In this document: one piece after another, positions 58,690-64,000 of the stretch
Position numbering within the stretch: the stretch's first letter is position 1
How the letters are laid out: each line of letters opens with the position of its first letter
Origin: Mytilus galloprovincialis
Lineage: Eukaryota > Mollusca > Bivalvia > Mytilida > Mytilidae
Direction of reading: 5' to 3'
Assembly (NCBI RefSeq): GCF_965363235.1
Contig: NC_134843.1
Coordinates: forward strand, 68,363,865 to 68,427,864
Length of the DNA: 64,000 bases
Notes under the pieces: model-generated
Seen by the model: the letters and a program-made list of their open reading frames with translations, nothing else
Told to the model about the DNA's origin: nothing
The model's database searches: none
Program-made: the position numbers and the translations under genes

Positions 58690-59280
58690 AATTTGTTTAT
58701 CAATATAGCAATACGTGGTATGGTTTGATTGCCTATGGGACAACAATCTACTAGAGACCAAATACGCAAATGTTTGTAATAAATGTCATCATTCGGCATT
58801 CAACAGTAAGAATACCCAGACCGTATAGTATTAAAAAATACCAGAGTCAATTAGAAGTCCTTAAAAACTGTCGAAATCAAACGTTATCAACGAGCGGAAG
58901 GATTGCAAAACAACTGTCGTATTCCTGACTTGGCAGAGACATTTTCTGAAGACAATGGTAGGTAAAACCTGGTTGTATAGAAAGATAAACCTCACACGTA
59001 CATGACAGTTGTTGGGCTAGACAATATATGGAATAATTAAAACGAAAAAAATATAAAATAATAGCCTGATTTGTGCTATAAAAAAAAAAGAGAAAAACAA
59101 ACACTGCAACCAGTGTCAACCAATGAATCACAACTCCTACCTGAGAACAGGCGCATAAACCAGGTGGCGGAGTATTAACACATAACACGATTATGTGCAC
59201 GCAACCCTTATCCTAAATATACCTCGGACAGCATTGCAGTTCAGAACAACATACTGTAAAAACAAACTGTGAACAACCAA
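58690..59280 (+). repeat. Decayed atgtggtat-family repeat upstream of B2
   Basis: It starts tacgtggtatggtttgattg and contains agagaccaaatacgcaaat, attcctgacttggcagagac and ggcggagtattaacacataa. It has no counterpart upstream of B1, so it was inserted after the block duplication or lost from block 1. Confidence 0.6.
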
Positions 59281-59415
59281 TTGGAAACGATTTTTTTATA
59301 GAGACAAAATATTCTATTTTATTAATTTTTAAACACCATCTAGTATGAAGTGTAGTTATTAAATCATTTATATATAATGTAATATATCTTCAAAAGTACT
59401 GTATATTAATTATTA

Positions 59416-59433
59416 CAATATATATATATATAT
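59416..59433. repeat. (TA)n microsatellite
   Basis: About nine TA units followed by a short TG run. Confidence 0.85.
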
Positions 59434-60387
59434 GTGTGTGTATATGCTCTGAAACGGGTCTTTTGATTGGATTTGATAAATATTCTTATTCTTATATATC
59501 TTATTTTAGTTATTTTCCATTTCACCAATCATTATATCACAAAGTAGTGTAACTTTTACTTTTACTGTTTAATGACATAAGATAAAGATGATGTTTACAA
59601 GTACAAATTTTGTTTTGACCGCTTAGCTTTTACTCAATTTATAAATAATAAACCTTAATACAGAGAGTTACAAATTTATAAAACCGAAACAAAACTTACG
59701 CAATTATTTGGATACTGGTTGACTAATAGCAATCAAAATTTGAAATTTTATAAAATGTCATATCCAATCCATTCCATTCACATGTCTCACTTATGATTCC
59801 TACAGAAGTGTATTTGGGAAGTTGTAAACAACAAGTTATAGTATTGAACATTTGTTCAATGTTAAAATTTAAGATTAAACAGTAAAATGTTGAGTCTTTA
59901 CGTAAAAGTCAAAATTTCGTGTCATACTTGTGAGTTACTATTCTACGCTTTCAATAGTTTGCATGTCAAAAGATCAACTTTGATAAATTTTTCAATGACA
60001 AATTTATTTACACTTTGTCACTGCAAGTATTTCCAAATATGTCATATATTGTAAGGACGGAAAGTTGAATGAAACATTTAAATTATCTGTATCCTGTGTT
60101 TGCATATTTATATTCACTGATAAGATTTCAATACATGACCATAACTTTAACTATAACACCAATTTTTCGTGGTTCGTTTTCATTAAAGCACAATTTATTT
60201 AACCTCGTCTTGTTTATTTGTTGGATAAGCGTTGACAGCTAACGTAATCAAACAACAAATGAAACAATATATAACAAGTTGTATAATCTAATAATCAAAT
60301 ATCAATAGAAATTGATAGAAATGGTAAGTTTAAAGCAATACAATATATTAGGTAGTTTATGTATATGAATCATTTAGAATATTGTGA

Positions 60388-61120
60388 AATTCCAACAAAC
60401 TATTAATATAAAGGTAAAACAAATATGTTTTAATGTTGGTCTGAACCATGACAAATTTGATCATAGCCATGATGAATGTCTGAGACATTTTACTGAATCG
60501 TGTCAATAGCTAAACCAAACCTTAGCAGTTTCGATATTTTGATTATCCTGCAGCTAATTTTTAAAAACAACAGTTTCAAATAAACATGTATTTTGATGTT
60601 TGTCTGCTAATTTGAAAAGAACGGAGTCAACCATTCTAGGAAGTGACTTAACCAGACCTTGATCAACTTAGCGAAACTATAACAATGTCACTGTACTAAA
60701 AGCTCTTCGATAGGACGACCTTCCAACCCATGATAAGGATATGTTTTCAAAATTACCGTACATCAGCAATCTTTCAAAACCTCTACACAATTACACTGTA
60801 GGTTTAAATTTCTGCTGGTTTGCCGAGAGTAACTAAATAAGTTTTCCAGAACAGGTATGTTCACGAACAAAGTTTGATTTTTAAAAACATGAAATCGACG
60901 ATCGAAAAATAGATTAAAACGATCAATATGAATTTGTCGTGCACGTTATTATCAATAATACATATTACTTTGAGTTATCAAAGTTAAATATACAATTACT
61001 GTTATTCCCCGAGGGTATCACCAGTCCAGTAGCCAGTACTTCGGTACTGGCATGTAAATACGGATTTTTGTGTTATTAAAATTTGCTGTTACAAAATGTT
61101 AGAAATTATTATAAATCAAG
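60388..61120. other. Intergenic, nothing recognised
   Basis: No supported gene. The end, with cagtagccagtacttcggta near 61029, resembles the lead-in of the repeat that follows. Confidence 0.4.
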
Positions 61121-61320
61121 GAATGTATATCCCTCATGCAAAGCTCTGATCCCTTTCACGGATTTGGCTATACTTTTGGACCTTTTGGATTATAGCTCTT
61201 CATTTTTTATATAAGCTTTGGATTTCAAATATTCCGACCACAAGCATCACTGAAGAGACATGTATTGTCGAAATGCGCATCTGGTGTAGGAAAATTGGTA
61301 CCGTCAATGTTCTTACAAGG
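61121..61320 (+). repeat. Dispersed repeat, cgaaatgcgcatctggtg family
   Basis: It contains gatccctttcacggatttgg and gacatgtattgtcgaaatgc followed by attggtaccgtcaatgtt. I recognise this from memory as a common Mytilus dispersed repeat. No coding content is seen. Confidence 0.6.
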
Positions 61321-62261
61321 TTTCTATTCTAAAATATTAAAATAAGCCCCTTTTAAACAGTGGAGATGACAATCACACTCAAAGATCGCAAGTTACAAGA
61401 ATAACTACATTTTATTAGTTCTATGTAAGTACCTTTTTTGAATAAGATATTTTGTACATGAACTGTGAATGTGTATATCTGGATTTTTGAAAACAGTCAC
61501 CATTTTCTAGAGTACCAATTGAATAAAGCACATTATTTTGTGTTAATAAATGTAATATACTCGTTTTGCCTTACTGTACTGATGAATTCAGTGAAATACG
61601 AATATGTCGTGTTCGTGATTCTTATGTTCATATTACAGTTACTTGCGCTTTCCACTTCATTAGCTGTATCATTGTATTGTGTCCTGTTCACAGGTCAAAA
61701 ACATGTTCTCGTTCTGAACATATTTTAATAACGTTTTAACTATATGTAGTGTTTTTTATTTTGTGTGCCGTGCACCTTTTTAATTGTACCAGCTAACAGG
61801 TACAACCGATACACATTTAAAACATACATTTTGATTGATTCAATGTGTATGATTACAGCTATTTCCCTTCTGAATGTCATGTGTTACCAGTTCGTGACAG
61901 GGCATTTAGAGTAGATACGTACATGGTGTGGGTATTTTATCATTTCCCAAACTATATATTTATCCCAAAGCGCACACTGACTATAACTTTTTGAAAACGA
62001 TAGTAGAAAGTATACAACACATTGAATGACGTCATATGTACATCATTTTCTAGATTTGATGTATTTCAGTTTATCGCAAAAAACCTCTACACACTGTTTG
62101 CCACAAAAGAGACGAAATATCTTTACTATTGTTATTTTTTTCTTTTTAGATGATGATACATTGAGTCCCTCTAAAATGTTTTGTGTATTTCCAAACTCCC
62201 CTACTATGCCCATATCTATACAGACGTTTGAGTTTTTAAAAAATATATAAATCTTTGTATA
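61321..62261. other. Intergenic, weak open frames only
   Basis: An 87-codon hydrophobic frame (61465-61728) is not supported by similarity or a splice context I trust. Confidence 0.35.
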
Positions 62262-63003
62262 ACAGACTTATTAAGAGGAATGTAGTTGAGATACTGTTGT
62301 CAGGTCATAAAAGTTTGCATATTTTGGCTTTAATATTGATTCACTTATAGGGTCTTTGCATCGGACAACACATTTATTTAAAAACCAGTTGTTGGCATGA
62401 CACGGGTTATGTTCTCCTCATATATTTTTATGGTATAATACTAAACCCCTGGCGGAAGGGATTGTGCCTGATATTCATATGATGCAGACATACTCATTCA
62501 AGCTGTTTAATTGAGGTCTGAAGCTGGCATGTCAGTAACTGTTAGTAGTCTATTGTTATTTATATATTATTGTCCTTTTGTTTTATTTTCTTTTGTTACG
62601 TCTTCTAACATCAAACTCGGACTTCTCTTGAATTAAATTTAACTGTGCGTATTGTTATGCGTTTACTTTTCTACATTAGCTAAAGGATTAAGGGAGGGTT
62701 TAGGACTCAAAAACATGTTTTACCCAGCTGCGTTTTTGCGCCTGTCCCAAGTCAGGAGCCTCTCACCTCTGTTAGTCTTGTGTGATTTTTTAATTTAAGT
62801 TTCTTGTGTACATAATTCGGAGTTTAGTATGACGTTCGTTATCACTGAACTAGTATATATATTTATTTAGGAGCCAGCTGAAGGACGCCTCCGGGTACGG
62901 GAGTTTCTCGCTGCATTGAAGACATATTGGTCACCTCCTGCCGTCGTCTGTTCTTTGGTCGGGTTGTTGTCTCTTTGACACATTCCCAATTTCCATTCTC
63001 AAT
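62262..63003 (+). mobile_element. 3' end of a reverse-transcriptase retroelement, copy C
   Basis: This is the plus-strand counterpart of 32923-33640. It starts within the last coding part (ttattaagaggaatgtagt), then has catgacacgggttatgttct, tgacatgcc in inverse, and ggacgcctccgggtacgg, and ends cccaatttccattctcaat. It is 5'-truncated, as expected of target-primed retrotransposition. Confidence 0.65.
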
Positions 63004-63410
63004 CTTATAATCAAAGATTTGGTTTTGAAGTTTGGTTGTACCTGTAGAAAAATATTTCAAACGGTATAGCACATCCTCATTTTTACTGAAATATTGTTAA
63101 CCGTGCACGGAAATTTAGAAATGATCATTGAAAACTTATCGCTCCCTTCAATAAACTTATTATCAAAGGTTACCAATTCAACACTGTAATAAGATCATTG
63201 AATACTGTTTGTATTGGTATAAATATTTTTTTTGTTGTCAGTAAATTAAAAGCCAATCTAAATATTTCTAGTATGTTATATACATATACACATGCATGGA
63301 TCTATATTCTGTCGATACCTGTAACTTGGCATTGCACAAGGTCATGTTTTTCTCTGACTGTTTATGGCGTCCTTATACTAAATCCATTGGATGTTGGGTG
63401 TGTTTTTTTA

Positions 63411-63605
63411 TTTAAATAAGGCCGTTAGTTTTCTCGTTTGAATCGTTTAACATTGTCATATCGGGACCTTTTGCAGCTGACTATGCGGTAAATGCTTTGT
63501 TCATTGTTGAAGGCCGAATGGTGACCTATAGTTTTTAATGTCTGTGTCATTTTGGTCTCTTGCATTGTGGATAGTTGCCTCATTGGCAATCATACCACAT
63601 CTTCC
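63411..63605 (-). mobile_element. atgtggtat-family dispersed repeat
   Basis: A minus-strand copy beginning, on that strand, aagatgtggtatgattgcca and continuing with caatgaggcaactatccaca and gaccaaaatgacacagacat. It is the best preserved 5' part of the family in the window. Confidence 0.7.
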
Positions 63606-64000
63606 TTTTTATATGTTAGGAATTTTTAAATTAAGGTACTTTGGTACAAATTGCGTATAACTATTCCTAAATCATCTCATAGATACATACATAATTGATT
63701 AGAAAGTGTTATTTGCCGTTGTAAACCTGATGTCAAACTCAATATCCCATCGTTATTTTTAAGGTGATGTGGAAATTTTTCAAAAATTTAATATAGTGGT
63801 ATGATACAATTCTAACAATTATAAACAAAGAGTATAAAAATGGACCGATTCGAGTAAAACAAACACGACCCAGCATAACACTATGCCTACTGTGAATAAT
63901 TAAAAAACAATTTTCTGAAAGTCTTAACTTCTGCGCAATTAATTATTTAAATCAAGGTTAACCTACAGAAATTATCCGTTTGTGAAAGAATTTAAACATG
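63606..64000. other. Intergenic, nothing recognised
   Basis: AT-rich, with no supported gene or repeat. Confidence 0.4.

Larger units (their letters stand above)
48950..60387. repeat. Segmental duplication block 2 (S3, satellites, A2, B2)
   Basis: Colinear with block 1 (31700-40855). Its extra length comes mainly from the 3.3-kb satellites. Similarity ends near 60387 after tagaatattgtgaa. Confidence 0.8.

Noticed and set aside
61465..61728. 87-codon hydrophobic frame, possible membrane protein exon
   Set aside because: Hydrophobic frames are frequent in T-rich DNA. There is no family match, no duplicate elsewhere and no convincing splice sites.

Overview
This window is animal nuclear DNA, most likely from a marine bivalve and probably a mytilid mussel. 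The sequence is AT-rich and gene-sparse. Its genes have animal architectures: an intronless TRIM protein, a secreted multi-exon protein with FAMeT-type domains, and type II membrane glycosyltransferases. It holds a Penelope-like retroelement with an N-terminal GIY-YIG module, and several dispersed repeats that I recognise from memory as common in Mytilus. The genus is therefore an inference from recall, not a database result. There are no operons, CRISPR arrays or bacterial features.

Layout. 0.2-2.2 kb: TRIM gene on the minus strand. 2.9-12 kb: a graveyard of DNA transposons and repeats (a dead Tc1/mariner with TA target site, a 165-bp tandem repeat, a G25 run, several MITEs). 12.56-18.98 kb: a plus-strand gene with a signal-peptide/coiled-coil exon, three near-identical 444-bp phase 1-1 FAMeT exons and a probable tiny terminal exon. 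19-28.9 kb: repeats, including a 44-bp minisatellite directly beside a 447-bp fold-back palindrome. 29-60.4 kb: a duplicated region. Segment S occurs three times (S1 about 28.96-31.26, S2 about 31.7-35.15, S3 about 48.95-51.04 kb). A convergent pair of GT31-like glycosyltransferase genes (A on plus, B on minus) occurs twice, at 36.5-39.8 and 55.1-58.4 kb. Between the two blocks lie a long inverted repeat, a broken Naiad-type Penelope-like element and one candidate terminal exon. 60.4-64 kb: repeats only.

The most striking structure is a pair of adjacent satellites in the second block: about 95 copies of a 22-bp unit followed by about 31 copies of a 39-bp unit (51.18-54.48 kb). The first block keeps exactly one 22-mer followed by one 39-mer at the same place (35835-35895), so the window appears to preserve the single-copy ancestor and the amplified descendant of two satellites. 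A similar contrast (one unit against ten) is seen between S1 and S2 at 31.7 kb.

The genes do not form a pathway. The four glycosyltransferases are probably recent Golgi-enzyme paralogues spread by segmental duplication. The FAMeT-domain gene is an independent case of exon amplification in which any combination of the three exons keeps the reading frame.
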